Shown here piece by piece: positions 24,327 through 33,712 of a stretch of 64,000 bases of DNA. The stretch covers positions 434,001 to 498,000 of the forward strand of contig JBJXHN010000001.1 in NCBI GenBank assembly GCA_046233135.1, read 5' to 3'. Within the stretch, counting starts at the first letter, position 1, and every line of letters begins with the position of its first letter. The DNA comes from JBJXHN01 sp046233135 (GTDB lineage: Bacteria > Pseudomonadota > Alphaproteobacteria > Rhodospirillales > Rhodospirillaceae). The translations under genes and the position numbers were made by a program. Below the pieces are notes generated by a model that saw only the letters and a list, made by a program, of their open reading frames with translations, was not told the origin of the DNA and made no database searches.

Positions 24327-26420
24327 GGGCGATTGGGATGCCCATTCTCGGAGGGATTCTAGAGAGACGCTATCCAACCCGTTGATACCGGGGCAGGCTG
24401 GATCCATGGTTTCGACGGCGGTGAGAATGGACCGGGCGAAAGTGGATCTGAAGAAGGAAAGAATGGTGTCACGATCCAACTTTGCCATCGGGTTTGCTAC
24501 TGGCTGATTGCTTGAGGTGAGGCCCTTGGTGACATAGGGGGAGCCGCTTGGTGCGCAAGCGAGCTCAACAAGATAGTTTTTTAAGTTTACTGTATATTTT
24601 TCAACTGCTATCTGTGGGAATGTGGCGTCGGGGTCGAGAAAAGAATGCTCGTATGTAAGGTCTTTACTTTTCAGAAATAAGACTTTTAAGGATTCATTAA
24701 TTTTTTTTATCGTTTCTCTTGATTCGATATTGTCAATTGATCTCTCTACAAATCTCGTGAGCTCTTCCTGAGGAATTGCATCGGTGTCTAGATCATTTGC
24801 CCAGGGCGGCGTCGTTGGGTCGAATTGTGGCGACCCCATCGTCCTCCATAGGGAGGTGTGCGAGAGGGTTGTATTGCTCACGTTTGTTCTGAATAAGGTT
24901 GCGCCCTGAAGGTGTGCGTATTCCAGAGATGCGCCCTTTAGGCTGGTTCCGTCAAGGGACGCTCCCTGTAGGTCGGCATTCCTGAGATGCGCGCCTTGGA
25001 GGTTAGCATTATTCAGGGAAGCGCCCAGAAGGCTGGCTGCGAAAAGTGACGCGCCCTGAAGGTCGGCACTTTCCAAGGAAGCGCCCTGAAGTTTGGCGAA
25101 ATTCAGGGATGCGCCCTGAAGGTTTGAAAAATCCAGGGAAGCGCCCTGTAGCTGAGCTCCTGTCGTGATGGCGCCCTGAAGGGCGGCATTTTTTAAAGAT
25201 GCGCCCTGAAAGTTCCCTCCGAATAGGTATGCATCCTGAATTATGGTGAAGCTCAAATTTGCACCCTGAAGTCTAGTGCGCTCCAGGGATGCACCTTTGA
25301 GATTAGAATTCATCAAAGATGCACCTCTGAGGTCAGCACGTTCCAGGAGTACCCCCTGAAGGTTGCTTCCTTCTAGAGACGCACCTTGTAAGGCGGCATT
25401 GTGCATATCAGAATTACGAAGGTCCGATCTATCGAAGTTTGCCCCTTTTAAATCGCGCTCTCGCAGCGAGAGCGTCCGGCTCATTTTCCACGGCTCCAGA
25501 TCCTTATCGAACGTCTTGTGGCGTGTTCTAATCTTGTCAAATTCCGCGAGATCAATCAGTTGCTCGTCAGGCAGGGACAGCGTGCGGTGAATGGGCAGCG
25601 CAAAAAAAATTGCCCTTTTTCCTTCTCCTAGCCAGCTATTCTCATACGTAGTCCAATGACATCTCGGTCCGCAATCCATGACCTCCCCCGGAAACGTCAG
25701 CACGCCCCAGGACAGCGGCACCAGAAGCACGGCAGTCCCCCAACGCCACGCGCTTCCCCGCAAGCGTGTCCATTGGCCATGCCGGATCGCCGGCCAGAAG
25801 AGCCACAGCGCCGCGAGGTCCAGCGCCAGGATGATCCGGTGCAGCCAGGTGATGCCTTGGTGATGATAGGGCAGGAACTGGAGCTGGAACCCCAGGATCA
25901 ACCCCACCGGCAGAACCACCAGGGTGATCCAGGCGATCATCCACAGGAAGAAGCCTGACAAGCTGCCCCATGTCCGATCCTCCTTCACGCCGGCCAGCAT
26001 CTGGACGATGACGAAGGAGGGCAGGCGCCAGCGCTCCAGGTCTTCGGCGTCAGTGGGGAGTCTGGCTTCGTTGACCGCCGCGTTGAAACGTTGGATCCGC
26101 TTGCTCAGTCCGAACAGGATCAGCAGCAGATAGAAGTGGTTGATCAGGAAGAACAGCGGCGCCACCGCAAAGAACCCCAGCAGCGGCAGGTCCACATTCA
26201 GCACCGGCAGCCGGACCGGGCTTTCGAACAGCAAATCCCGGTGCGTCACCGCGCCGATGGAGATCGCCAGATAGGTCATCAGGGCGATATAGCCCAGCCA
26301 TAGCCCCCGCGCCCGGGTCGCCGCCTCCGTGATTGAGTCCCGGAGCACTTCGAGGGCACTGGTTCCCTCGGACCCTTCAGCCGCTGTCACACCCGACACC
26401 CCCGCCAATCTCTCCCGCAT
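24315..26420 (-). CDS. membrane protein with pentapeptide repeats
   Basis: The 701-residue protein has several membrane helices in the first 250 residues (IALMTYLAISIGAV, FFAVAPLFFLINHFYLLLIL, FLWMIAWITLVVLPVGLIL). A soluble link (about 260-320) follows, then about forty pentapeptide units (about 323-520) of the form A-(N/S)-L-Q-G, for example LQGASLDFSNLQGASLNFAK. These form a right-handed quadrilateral beta helix. The C-terminal 180 residues are unrecognised. DNA for the repeats and tail is visibly more AT-rich than that for the membrane part, suggesting a chimera or acquired segment. Function unknown; signalling or effector anchoring is possible. Confidence 0.82.
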   Translation of the reverse strand: MRERLAGVSGVTAAEGSEGTSALEVLRDSITEAATRARGLWLGYIALMTYLAISIGAVTHRDLLFESPVRLPVLNVDLPLLGFFAVAPLFFLINHFYLLLILFGLSKRIQRFNAAVNEARLPTDAEDLERWRLPSFVIVQMLAGVKEDRTWGSLSGFFLWMIAWITLVVLPVGLILGFQLQFLPYHHQGITWLHRIILALDLAALWLFWPAIRHGQWTRLRGSAWRWGTAVLLVPLSWGVLTFPGEVMDCGPRCHWTTYENSWLGEGKRAIFFALPIHRTLSLPDEQLIDLAEFDKIRTRHKTFDKDLEPWKMSRTLSLRERDLKGANFDRSDLRNSDMHNAALQGASLEGSNLQGVLLERADLRGASLMNSNLKGASLERTRLQGANLSFTIIQDAYLFGGNFQGASLKNAALQGAITTGAQLQGASLDFSNLQGASLNFAKLQGASLESADLQGASLFAASLLGASLNNANLQGAHLRNADLQGASLDGTSLKGASLEYAHLQGATLFRTNVSNTTLSHTSLWRTMGSPQFDPTTPPWANDLDTDAIPQEELTRFVERSIDNIESRETIKKINESLKVLFLKSKDLTYEHSFLDPDATFPQIAVEKYTVNLKNYLVELACAPSGSPYVTKGLTSSNQPVANPMAKLDRDTILSFFRSTFARSILTAVETMDPACPGINGLDSVSLESLREWASQSPSIR

Positions 26421-26487
26421 GCCCCGTCATATACAGTCCAGGATTGCCGGTCCAGCCTCGATTCTTCCTCCGCTCTCTCCTTTCAGC

Positions 26488-26850
26488 GTGCATCCCTTAT
26501 CTATACGCGCTATCATGGCGCCGCGTCTGCCTCTTGGGGCGGACAGAAAGCGGGGCGCGCCGGTGCTCGTAACACCGACACGCCCCTCACCACTCACCTT
26601 GCCACTGCAGAAGGACAACAAGGGAATGGCTGTCACGCACTATAGCCTACTGTTCGCGTTTCCTACACCATCGCGTGCGACACGCGGGGGTCGGGTGATG
26701 TCGGCCGGAGGGTGAACGGGCGGCGCCGGTGGGCCGGGCAGGGGGCTTGACGGCTCATGCCCAAGGAACCCGTGCGCCTGAGGGCTCTGTGCCCGGCCCG
26801 CTCGTCATGGCGCCGCTCGTCATCCCTCCGGCCGGTTGGTCCGGTTCGGG
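26488..26850 (+). repeat. conserved leader/small-ORF block A
   Basis: From GTGCA...CTATACGCGCTA (26488-26512) to about 26850 this sequence aligns with 54192-54531. Conserved parts are the CTATACGCGCTA box, a long hairpin (26552-26586: GGGGCG..CCGGTG pairing with CACCGA..CGCCCC), a purine-rich ribosome site, a 29-codon frame (26626-26715), and a GC-rich tail (GGCGGCGCCGG). CTATAC may be a -10 element, giving a leader of about 115 bases. It fills much of the gap between the pentapeptide gene and the DUF6492-like gene. Confidence 0.7.
26626..26715 (+). CDS. 29-residue small protein with PTPSRATRG motif (copy A)
   Basis: An ATG at 26626 follows GAAGGA (and AAGGGA) and opens a 29-codon frame ending TGA at 26713. 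Residues 13-21 are PTPSRATRG and the C-terminus is AGG. The block at 54328-54417 has the same length, the same motif and the same AGG end. Within the nine motif codons the two DNA copies differ only at two third positions, both synonymous, which favours translation. The first twelve residues differ. No membrane helix or signal; function unknown. The motif DNA also contains CGCGTG-CGA-CACGCG, so an RNA role is the main alternative. Confidence 0.5.
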   Translation: MAVTHYSLLFAFPTPSRATRGGRVMSAGG

Positions 26851-27007
26851 GTCGTTTCCCTCCACACTGTCTCGCCCGGCCGCCTTCTGCTAGAGGCGGC
26901 CGGCGGGGCGGGTCGCCCGCCCGCGTGACACCCGGCCGAACCAGTGCTATGTCATTTGGCCGGTCGCGCCAGCGGTGCGGCTTCCGCTCTCCGCCTGGAC
27001 ATGCCAG

Positions 27008-27784
27008 ATGCCTGAAATCGACGTCTTTTTGACCTGTCTGCCCAAGGACCTGCCCTGTCTGCCCTATTGCGTCGACGGGCTTCGTCGCAATCTCCGGGAT
27101 CCCATCCGCAAGATCTTTTGCGTCGCGCCCGATCTGCCGGACATGCGTGCCGCCGCCGAGGCCCTGGGCTGCCATTTTCGCGACGAGAACACCATCGCTC
27201 CGACCACCACCAAGGACATCGACCTGCATATCAATGGCGTCAACCGCTCCGGCTGGGCCTTGAAGCAGTTGCTGACCCTGTCGGCGGACCAGTGCTGCGA
27301 CACCGAATACATGCTGGTCCATGATTGCGACACCGTTCTGATCCGCCCCTGGTCCTATTTCTACCAGGGCAAGACGATCATGCTGATGTCAAACGAGTTC
27401 TATCATCCCTATCACACGGCCTATCACAATGTGATGGGGATTGGCTGGCGCTTTCCCATGTCGTCCATTGCCCATGGAATGATCTATCGTCGCCAATACC
27501 TGAAAGAACTGCGCCAGCTCATCGAATGGCATACGGGCCTGCCTTGGCACGAAGCCATCGTGCGCGAGGGGCGGCGACCCGGCGCATCCATCAGCTTCTT
27601 CGCTGATTTCGAAACCTACGGCGTGTATTGCCTGCTCCATCACAAGCAAGAATTCCTGCTGCAATACTGGAACAACCGGGCGTTCGAACCGGACCGTTTG
27701 CCGGAATTCGAAACCCTGGCCGAACAGCACAAGGCGCACTACCGCACCCTGTCCTTCCACGTCTACGAAAAGGCCCTGGCATGA
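27008..27784 (+). CDS. glycosyltransferase-like protein (DUF6492-type)
   Basis: The 258-residue cytoplasmic protein has a GT-A-like layout: an N-terminal strand (IDVFLTCLPKDLPCLPYCVDG), a central YMLVHDCDTVLIRPWSYF with a DxD metal/nucleotide-sugar motif, and a C-terminal HGMIYRRQYLKEL...FADFETYG region. Such proteins occur in surface-polysaccharide clusters. The start at 27008 begins at the first strand (MPEIDVF). Its TGA overlaps the ATG of the next gene, a paralog, and a sulfotransferase lies just beyond, so a glycan or lipid decoration role is reasonable. No donor can be assigned. Confidence 0.75.
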   Translation: MPEIDVFLTCLPKDLPCLPYCVDGLRRNLRDPIRKIFCVAPDLPDMRAAAEALGCHFRDENTIAPTTTKDIDLHINGVNRSGWALKQLLTLSADQCCDTEYMLVHDCDTVLIRPWSYFYQGKTIMLMSNEFYHPYHTAYHNVMGIGWRFPMSSIAHGMIYRRQYLKELRQLIEWHTGLPWHEAIVREGRRPGASISFFADFETYGVYCLLHHKQEFLLQYWNNRAFEPDRLPEFETLAEQHKAHYRTLSFHVYEKALA

Positions 27785-28527
27785 GTATGGATCTTCTGGT
27801 TCTCGCCAGGCCGTCGGATACCTATTATCTGGATCAGACGCTCAAGGTGACCCTTGAGGTGCTCGAAGACAAGATTGGGCAGATGGTTATTATTACCGAG
27901 GACGTGGAAGACCTGAGCGCCCGGCACGGCGACAAAGGGCTGAAAGGTATTCATCCTGACGGGCTCGTATCCCTCCCAGAGAAATGGCTATCCGGACCGG
28001 ACGGAGATTTCGTGCGGAGATTGCGGCGGGGCCTGATCGTCTTGAAGGCTTTTCAATACATGCCGAGAGAACGGTTCCTCGTCCTTTACGGAAACTGCTT
28101 TCTCAGCAACCCGCAAAGTCTGTTCCAGGGAGAAAAAACCCTTTTCAATATTTTCCCCCATGTGGACGAGGATGCCCGCATTCTGAACAGGCAGCTGCTC
28201 GATCCGGACTGGGTTTTCCCCTTGTCCTTCGGCTCGTCCTATATGGTGATGGAAAAGCGGCGCCTGGCCGCTTTGCTGCATCATGTGACGGAAAAATCGG
28301 GAATGGACTGGCTGAACGCGATCTGTTCGGTCTGCATGACCGAAAAGCTGGAGTTTTCACCGTTCGATCTTTACGGCCTGTTCTGCCTGTTCGCCTATCC
28401 GGACGATTTTGTCCTCGACCACCGACCGGAAGCATCGTTGCCCTTGACGCCGAATACGATGATTGTCCGCCAGCTCACGCGGATGCTCAACAGCTACTGG
28501 TCCGTGCGAATCATTCCGCCGATCTGA
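27781..28527 (+). CDS. degenerate glycosyltransferase-like paralog
   Basis: The 248-residue protein overlaps the previous gene by ATGA. Its layout follows its neighbour: an opening strand (DLLVLARPSDTYYLDQTLK), a central VLKAFQYMPRERFLVLYGNC, and a C-terminal SSYMVMEKRRLAALLHHVTEK...FDLYGLFCLF. Where the neighbour has HDCDT, this protein has YGNCF, so the DxD motif is missing. It may be a non-catalytic partner or have a different active site. Relationship is inferred from order of motifs only. Confidence 0.65.
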   Translation: MSMDLLVLARPSDTYYLDQTLKVTLEVLEDKIGQMVIITEDVEDLSARHGDKGLKGIHPDGLVSLPEKWLSGPDGDFVRRLRRGLIVLKAFQYMPRERFLVLYGNCFLSNPQSLFQGEKTLFNIFPHVDEDARILNRQLLDPDWVFPLSFGSSYMVMEKRRLAALLHHVTEKSGMDWLNAICSVCMTEKLEFSPFDLYGLFCLFAYPDDFVLDHRPEASLPLTPNTMIVRQLTRMLNSYWSVRIIPPI

Positions 28528-28555
28528 CGGGCCTGCTTCCGTTCGTCAAATATGG

Positions 28556-28580
28556 AAGGGGGCAAGGCGTGAGCCCCCTT
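28556..28580. terminator. hairpin between convergent genes
   Basis: AAGGGGGC (28556-28563) and GCCCCCTT (28573-28580) form a perfect 8-bp stem between the paralog ending at 28527 and the sulfotransferase ending at 28603; symmetrical A and T ends suit a bidirectional terminator. Confidence 0.6.
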
Positions 28581-28602
28581 CAGCTTGGTATCGCGGCGTT
28601 GT

Positions 28603-29496
28603 TCAGGGCGCGTACCCCAGCTGGCGGAGCAGGGAGCCGGCTTTCTGGCCGAATCCGGCGATGGTGGAAGCTTTCAGGGCCGACGCGTGGTCGCCAACCA
28701 CGCCCTTGCGGAAGAGAGATGAGCCGTCATCATCTCCGGGCTTGCGGCCGCCGCTCAAGGTTTCGAAACGGGTGGCCGCCAGGCAGGCGGCGATCGTTTC
28801 TTCAGGAGCGGTGATGTCGAGGAAGGAGAGGATGCGGGTCAACTCGTCCGCCGGCCGGGTCTTCAGGGCTTCGTAGCGCACCGTCAGGCAAAGATCGGGA
28901 TGAGCTGCGGCAAAGGTCTCCGCCGCTCCGGCATGATTCACCCAGACGTCGGCGAAGAACAGGGCGAAACCGTCCACGGTGCCATAGGTCTCGATGGCCC
29001 ATTCCGGGGTCAGGCGCATGTTGTGATGCCAGGCGGACACGGCAGCGTCCCGGCCATCGCGCACCACGTGGATGATGCGGGCTTCGGGCAGCATCTCGTG
29101 TATCAGGGGCAACTGGGCCGCATAATCGGGGGTCTTGTCGCCCACCGCACGGACCTGCGGTCCCTTCATGTCGGCAATCCGGGAATATTGCAGCAGCTGG
29201 ACGGCCCGCAACAAGGCCAGGGCCTGTTCGCGGTCCAGCAAGGGATAGTCGGGCAGGGTGGGAAAGACCTTCGTGTTCTTTTCGATCAGCAGCCGGTTAT
29301 AGCGGCTGAGAATTTCCTGGAACGGCCCCTTGAGGTGGCTGAGCACATGCCCTTCACCACGACAGGAGATTTCGGGATGGGCATCCAGCAGCAGCTGAAC
29401 CCAGGTGGTCCCCGACTTGATGGCACCGACGACGAGAAACGGCTGGACGCGTTCCATCAAACCGGTCGCATCTCTCAGAAGTTCGCGTGGGGGCAT
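28603..29496 (-). CDS. sulfotransferase family protein
   Basis: The 297-residue protein has the PAPS 5'-phosphosulfate loop FLVVGAIKSGTTWVQLLLD (about residues 20-38), the 3'-phosphate-binding HVVRDGRDAAVSAW (about 148-161), and the C-terminal loop FRKGVVGDHASAL. It should transfer sulfate from PAPS to a hydroxyl on a small molecule, glycan or lipid. GGAGG lies ten bases before the chosen start; Met at residue 14 is an alternative. It converges on the glycosyltransferase-like pair. Confidence 0.88.
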   Translation of the reverse strand: MPPRELLRDATGLMERVQPFLVVGAIKSGTTWVQLLLDAHPEISCRGEGHVLSHLKGPFQEILSRYNRLLIEKNTKVFPTLPDYPLLDREQALALLRAVQLLQYSRIADMKGPQVRAVGDKTPDYAAQLPLIHEMLPEARIIHVVRDGRDAAVSAWHHNMRLTPEWAIETYGTVDGFALFFADVWVNHAGAAETFAAAHPDLCLTVRYEALKTRPADELTRILSFLDITAPEETIAACLAATRFETLSGGRKPGDDDGSSLFRKGVVGDHASALKASTIAGFGQKAGSLLRQLGYAP

Positions 29497-30379
29497 GACC
29501 GTCTGTCCTCCGTCGATGCCGATAGCCTGCCTGAAGGGTATGGGGTCGAAACGATCAGATCAATCGTCCCCTGTTTCAGGGACCTGTCCGCGCCCTGTCG
29601 AGTCGAAGGCGGCATCGCTCGTTCGGGTGGCGCCGCTCCGGATTGCGGGGGGGCCGGTGCCGCGATTTCCGCTACGGAAACCATCCCTCCGCCGACATCC
29701 CATGAAGGTGATTTGGTGAGTATGCCCTCCATGATATTTTTGATGCGGCTTTTATACAGCTAATGGTCTGTGTTTTCCTTGCCCGATCGACATCTGTTTC
29801 CTTTCAGCGGGAAGGGGGATTGGCGCCGCCGGGTTCCAACAATCAGTTACCAACTTGTCCGTCCGGATGTCCGCGGTCGTGTTGCTCCTTGTCAGGTTTT
29901 TCAACGTTGAGTGACAGCCAGTCGGATGACCAGATAAGATATGCAGCCCAAGAAATTCTCTCGACAAGCCGCATTCTCTATTCGCGATACTATGTGTAAA
30001 TTGCGATCGCCATCTACAGATAACTCAAATCAAAATATTAATTAAAAATATATCCAATTATTCGCTACATTCCATGATCAACATAAAAGGTATTTATTAA
30101 AAAGTAGGCTTCATTGGGTGTTTTTTGGCGATTCCAAGGTCGGTTTATTCTGAATGTTCATTTGTGTTCGGGAGAGAATAAAAATTGAGTAATTTTTATA
30201 TAAAATTTTAAGTATCCCCAGAATGACAAATTAATTGCGGCGCCAAGTCCATCTGGTCACTCTGTCAAAAAATATTCGCCTGACAGCGGTGCGGCGGGGG
30301 GGTACGGCCAAGAGCATGTCTCGGAACGCTGCGCTCGATGTGGTGCGCAGGCAGGTACGCTCGGACAGGTAAAGATGTG
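29497..30379. other. long intergenic region with AT-rich core
   Basis: This 883-base gap has no gene I would defend. Bases about 29990-30240 are strikingly AT-rich for this genome (for example AAAATATTAATTAAAAATAT near 30032), while both flanks return to high GC. It may hold a promoter for the hybrid kinase, a silencer-binding site, or the scar of an insertion. Confidence 0.5.
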
Positions 30380-33300
30380 ATGAATGGTCCTTCCCCCTAC
30401 GCCTCTTCGGCCTCCGCGATATCCCCGGGTGGTCAGCCGCCGTGCGGGCTGATCCTTCTGGATGGCCGTGGCCGGATCACGGCCGTGGACGAGGGGCTCG
30501 TTGATCTGTTGCAATGCCCGCCCTCCCTGCTCGCGCCGGGGACGGAGGCCGTGATGCTGTTGCAGTCCTTGGTCGGTATGGACGGTTGGGTCGGGCTGCC
30601 TCCGGTGGGGGGGGCTCCCTTGCCGCTGGTGCTGGCCCCCCACGGCAAGCCGGTCAGCGTCTCCCGGCTGACCCTGCCCGGCGGGACTGAGGCCCTGGTG
30701 GTGACCGACACCCGGCCGCTGCATCTGGCGCAGGACACCCTGGCGCAGATCTTCCGCACTGCGCCGTTCCCCATGCTGCTGGTGCACGAGCATGACCGCT
30801 CGGTGTTGCGCATCAACCCCCGGGCCAGCGAGATCTTCCCCTATCCTGTCGGCCGCAGCGGCGGTCGGGGCGGGGACAGCCGGGTGCTGGACGATTTCAT
30901 CGGTCCCCACACCCGTCGCCAGTTCATGACCACGATGCACCGCCAGGGCTTCGTGCAGGACCTGGAAGCCCAGGTGACGACCCTCTATGGGGAAACCCTT
31001 TGGGTCCTGCTGTCCGGCCAGCGGCTGAACTGGTTCGGCGAGGATTGCCTGGTGCTGGGCCTGAACGACATCACCGACCGCAAGATCCTGGAAACCCAGG
31101 CGCTGCAGATCTTCGAAGTGGCACCGGCCTGGCTGATCCTGTGCCGGCGGCAGGATGGCCGGCTGCTGCGCATCAACCGCCGCGCGTCCGAGGTGTTCGG
31201 TCAGGCCACGGTACCCCAGTTCCTGCGCCATGGCGGCAAGGAGCGGACGGTGGCCGAGCTGTTCGGGGCCGATGCCTGGGCAGACTTCGCCCAGCGTTTG
31301 AACCACGGCGGATATGTGGACGATTACGAGGTTCGGCTGTCCACCGAATACGGCGAAAGCCTGTGGGTGCTGCTGACCGGCCAGCTGATCGAGATGGACG
31401 GCGAGACCTGCGTTCTGGTCGGCGCCAACGACATCAGCGACCGCAAGATCGCCGAGGAAGAACTGCGGGAGGCGCGGAACGAGGCCCTGCGCCATGCCCG
31501 GGCCAAAAGCTCCTTCCTCGCCTCGATGAGCCACGAGATCCGCACCCCGATGAACGGGGTGCTGTCGGCGCTGGACCTGCTGACCGGCATGGATCTGGGC
31601 GAACAGGAACGGTTCCTGGTCACCCTGTGCCGGGATTCCGGCGAAACCCTGCTGACGATTCTGAACGACATCCTGGATTCCTCGAAGATCGAAGCCGGGA
31701 TGCTGCGGCTGGAAGCGGTGCCCTTCCGCTTCTCCCGGGTGGTGGAAACGGTTTGCGATCTGCTGAGCCCGCGCGCCCGGGAAAAGGACCTGGAGTTCGT
31801 TGCCTGGGTCGATCCCGCGCTGGACAGCTGGCTGGTGGGGGACCCGACCCGCCTGCGGCAGGTGCTGCTGAACCTCGCCGGCAATGCCATCAAGTTCACC
31901 GAAGGTGGCCATGTGCTGATCCGCGTCGGGCTGGAACGGCATGGGGCGGAGCGGCAGAAGGACAGCGATGGCGAAGAGGTGCCGGACGGTACGGCCACCT
32001 TGCGCATCGATGTCACCGATACCGGCATCGGCATGACGCCGGAACAGCAGGACCGCCTGTTCAAGGCCTATTCCCAGGCCGATGACTCCACGACACGGCG
32101 CTTCGGCGGGACCGGCCTGGGGCTCTCCATCGCCGCCCGCCTGGTGGAGATGATGGGCGGTCGCATCGGCGTGATCAGCCGGGAAGGGCAGGGATCGACG
32201 TTCTGGTTCCGCATTACCCTGCCGATCGCCCCTCCGGACGAGGAAACCCGGCCGGATATGACGCCGGCGGACCTGTCGGGCATCAAGATCGTGATTGCCT
32301 GCGCCGGGGAGACCACCGGCCGCGTGCTCGCCCGGTATTGTGAAGCCTGGGGCGCGGAAATGGTCGACTTCGAAACGCCGGCCGACGTGGCGGTGATCGA
32401 TGATTCCATCCCGCCCAACGACCGCGCCGCCCTGCTGGACATCCTGCGCCAGATGGCGCCAGACACGCCGCCGCGCATTCTGTTGCTGAACACCCCGGCG
32501 CCCACTGGTACCACCCTGTCAAAGACCAGCGACGTCCACGCCACGGTGAACAAGCCGGTCCATCGCGAGATGTTCCATCGCACCGTCGCCGTGCTGTCCG
32601 GGCGCCGGGACCCGGATGCCCTGACCGCCGCGGACAAGACGCGGACGGATATGCCGGAAATCTGGCAGGCACCGGCCCGCCACGAGGCCCAGGCCGCCCA
32701 GGCCATCGTGCTTGTGGCCGAGGACAACGAAACCAACCAGATCGTTCTCAGCCGTTTCCTGGATCGCCTGGGCTATGCCCATGATATCGTCGCCGATGGC
32801 CAGCAGGCCCTGGAATGGCTGACCGCCGAGGGCGGCCCGGTGGCCAGCGGCCACGGGCTGCTGCTGACCGACCTGCAAATGCCGGTCATGGACGGCTTCG
32901 CCCTGGTCGATGCCTATCGGGCGCACGAGAAGAGCCTGGGCGACGCGCGGCTGCCGATCATCGCCCTCAGCGCCGATGTGTTGCAGGAAACCGTCGACCG
33001 CTGCTTTGCCGCCGGCATGAACGCCTGCCTGTCCAAGCCCATCGATCCGATCCGCCTGGAAGCGGCGCTGACGGAGTGGCTGCCCAATGGCCACGCCCTG
33101 CGGCGGCGGCCGGACCAGGACGATGAAGCGGAGGAACTGGAGGCCGAGGCCGCAGTCGAGGGCGTGGTTGCCGATGCCGCCGAAATGCCGCCTGCCGGCC
33201 GCAAGACACGGGCGCGGAGCAAGGCGAAGGCCGGCAGCACAGCGAAGGGCAAGTCCAAGGCTGCCGCGGTCTCCGACGGACCCGCCGTGCTGGATCTGGA

Positions 33301-33610
33301 GCCGATGCTGTTCATCTTCGGCTCCATTACCGACGAGGCGCGGACCATGCTGCGGGATTTCCTGACCAGCGTCTCCCCCTTGTTCGACGAAGCCAGGGCC
33401 GCCCTGGCGGTGGGGGATACGGAAGCGGCCAAGGCGCCGTTGCATGCGGCCAAGGGGGCGGCCAACACGGCCGGAGCCCGGGCACTGGGTGCCCTGTGTG
33501 CGGCGGTGGAAGAGGCCGTGAAGCGCGGTGATATCGAAAGCGCCCGCCGCCTTGCCGAAGAAGTGCCCGCCGCCTTCCACGAAGTCTCGGCGGAGGTGGA
33601 TGCGCTTTGA
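30380..33610 (+). CDS. hybrid sensor histidine kinase (PAS-HisKA-HATPase-REC-REC-HPt)
   Basis: The 1076-residue cytoplasmic kinase has up to three PAS-like sensor modules (about 20-365; two share LWVLLxGQ...NDITDRKI). HisKA follows with His385 in SMSHEIRTPMNGV, then HATPase motifs NAIKFT, DTGIGM and GGTGLGLSI (about 505-600). The first receiver (about 635-745) has lost its phosphoacceptor but keeps NKPV. The second receiver carries Asp831 in TDLQMPVMDG, then a Lys/Ala linker and an HPt domain with His1022 (LHAAKGAAN). This is a BarA-style phosphorelay with no membrane segment. A CheY-like regulator follows, its likely partner. Confidence 0.9.
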   Translation: MNGPSPYASSASAISPGGQPPCGLILLDGRGRITAVDEGLVDLLQCPPSLLAPGTEAVMLLQSLVGMDGWVGLPPVGGAPLPLVLAPHGKPVSVSRLTLPGGTEALVVTDTRPLHLAQDTLAQIFRTAPFPMLLVHEHDRSVLRINPRASEIFPYPVGRSGGRGGDSRVLDDFIGPHTRRQFMTTMHRQGFVQDLEAQVTTLYGETLWVLLSGQRLNWFGEDCLVLGLNDITDRKILETQALQIFEVAPAWLILCRRQDGRLLRINRRASEVFGQATVPQFLRHGGKERTVAELFGADAWADFAQRLNHGGYVDDYEVRLSTEYGESLWVLLTGQLIEMDGETCVLVGANDISDRKIAEEELREARNEALRHARAKSSFLASMSHEIRTPMNGVLSALDLLTGMDLGEQERFLVTLCRDSGETLLTILNDILDSSKIEAGMLRLEAVPFRFSRVVETVCDLLSPRAREKDLEFVAWVDPALDSWLVGDPTRLRQVLLNLAGNAIKFTEGGHVLIRVGLERHGAERQKDSDGEEVPDGTATLRIDVTDTGIGMTPEQQDRLFKAYSQADDSTTRRFGGTGLGLSIAARLVEMMGGRIGVISREGQGSTFWFRITLPIAPPDEETRPDMTPADLSGIKIVIACAGETTGRVLARYCEAWGAEMVDFETPADVAVIDDSIPPNDRAALLDILRQMAPDTPPRILLLNTPAPTGTTLSKTSDVHATVNKPVHREMFHRTVAVLSGRRDPDALTAADKTRTDMPEIWQAPARHEAQAAQAIVLVAEDNETNQIVLSRFLDRLGYAHDIVADGQQALEWLTAEGGPVASGHGLLLTDLQMPVMDGFALVDAYRAHEKSLGDARLPIIALSADVLQETVDRCFAAGMNACLSKPIDPIRLEAALTEWLPNGHALRRRPDQDDEAEELEAEAAVEGVVADAAEMPPAGRKTRARSKAKAGSTAKGKSKAAAVSDGPAVLDLEPMLFIFGSITDEARTMLRDFLTSVSPLFDEARAALAVGDTEAAKAPLHAAKGAANTAGARALGALCAAVEEAVKRGDIESARRLAEEVPAAFHEVSAEVDAL

Positions 33611-33712
33611 TCCGGATGCGTGCCCGAGATCCACTCCGCCGATGAGCACAGACGACACGCCGATACGAAATCGCAGGCCAGAAGACAGACAGTAACTTCG
33701 GGGATCACGCCG

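Noticed and set aside
25262..25285. CTAGTGCGCTCC inside the pentapeptide gene as a fourth MITE copy
   Set aside because: Only the first ten bases match; the rest is ordinary pentapeptide-repeat coding sequence and there is no right end.
29752..29967. 71-codon minus-strand frame after the sulfotransferase
   Set aside because: No ribosome site, random-looking composition, and it lies at the edge of the AT-rich gap.
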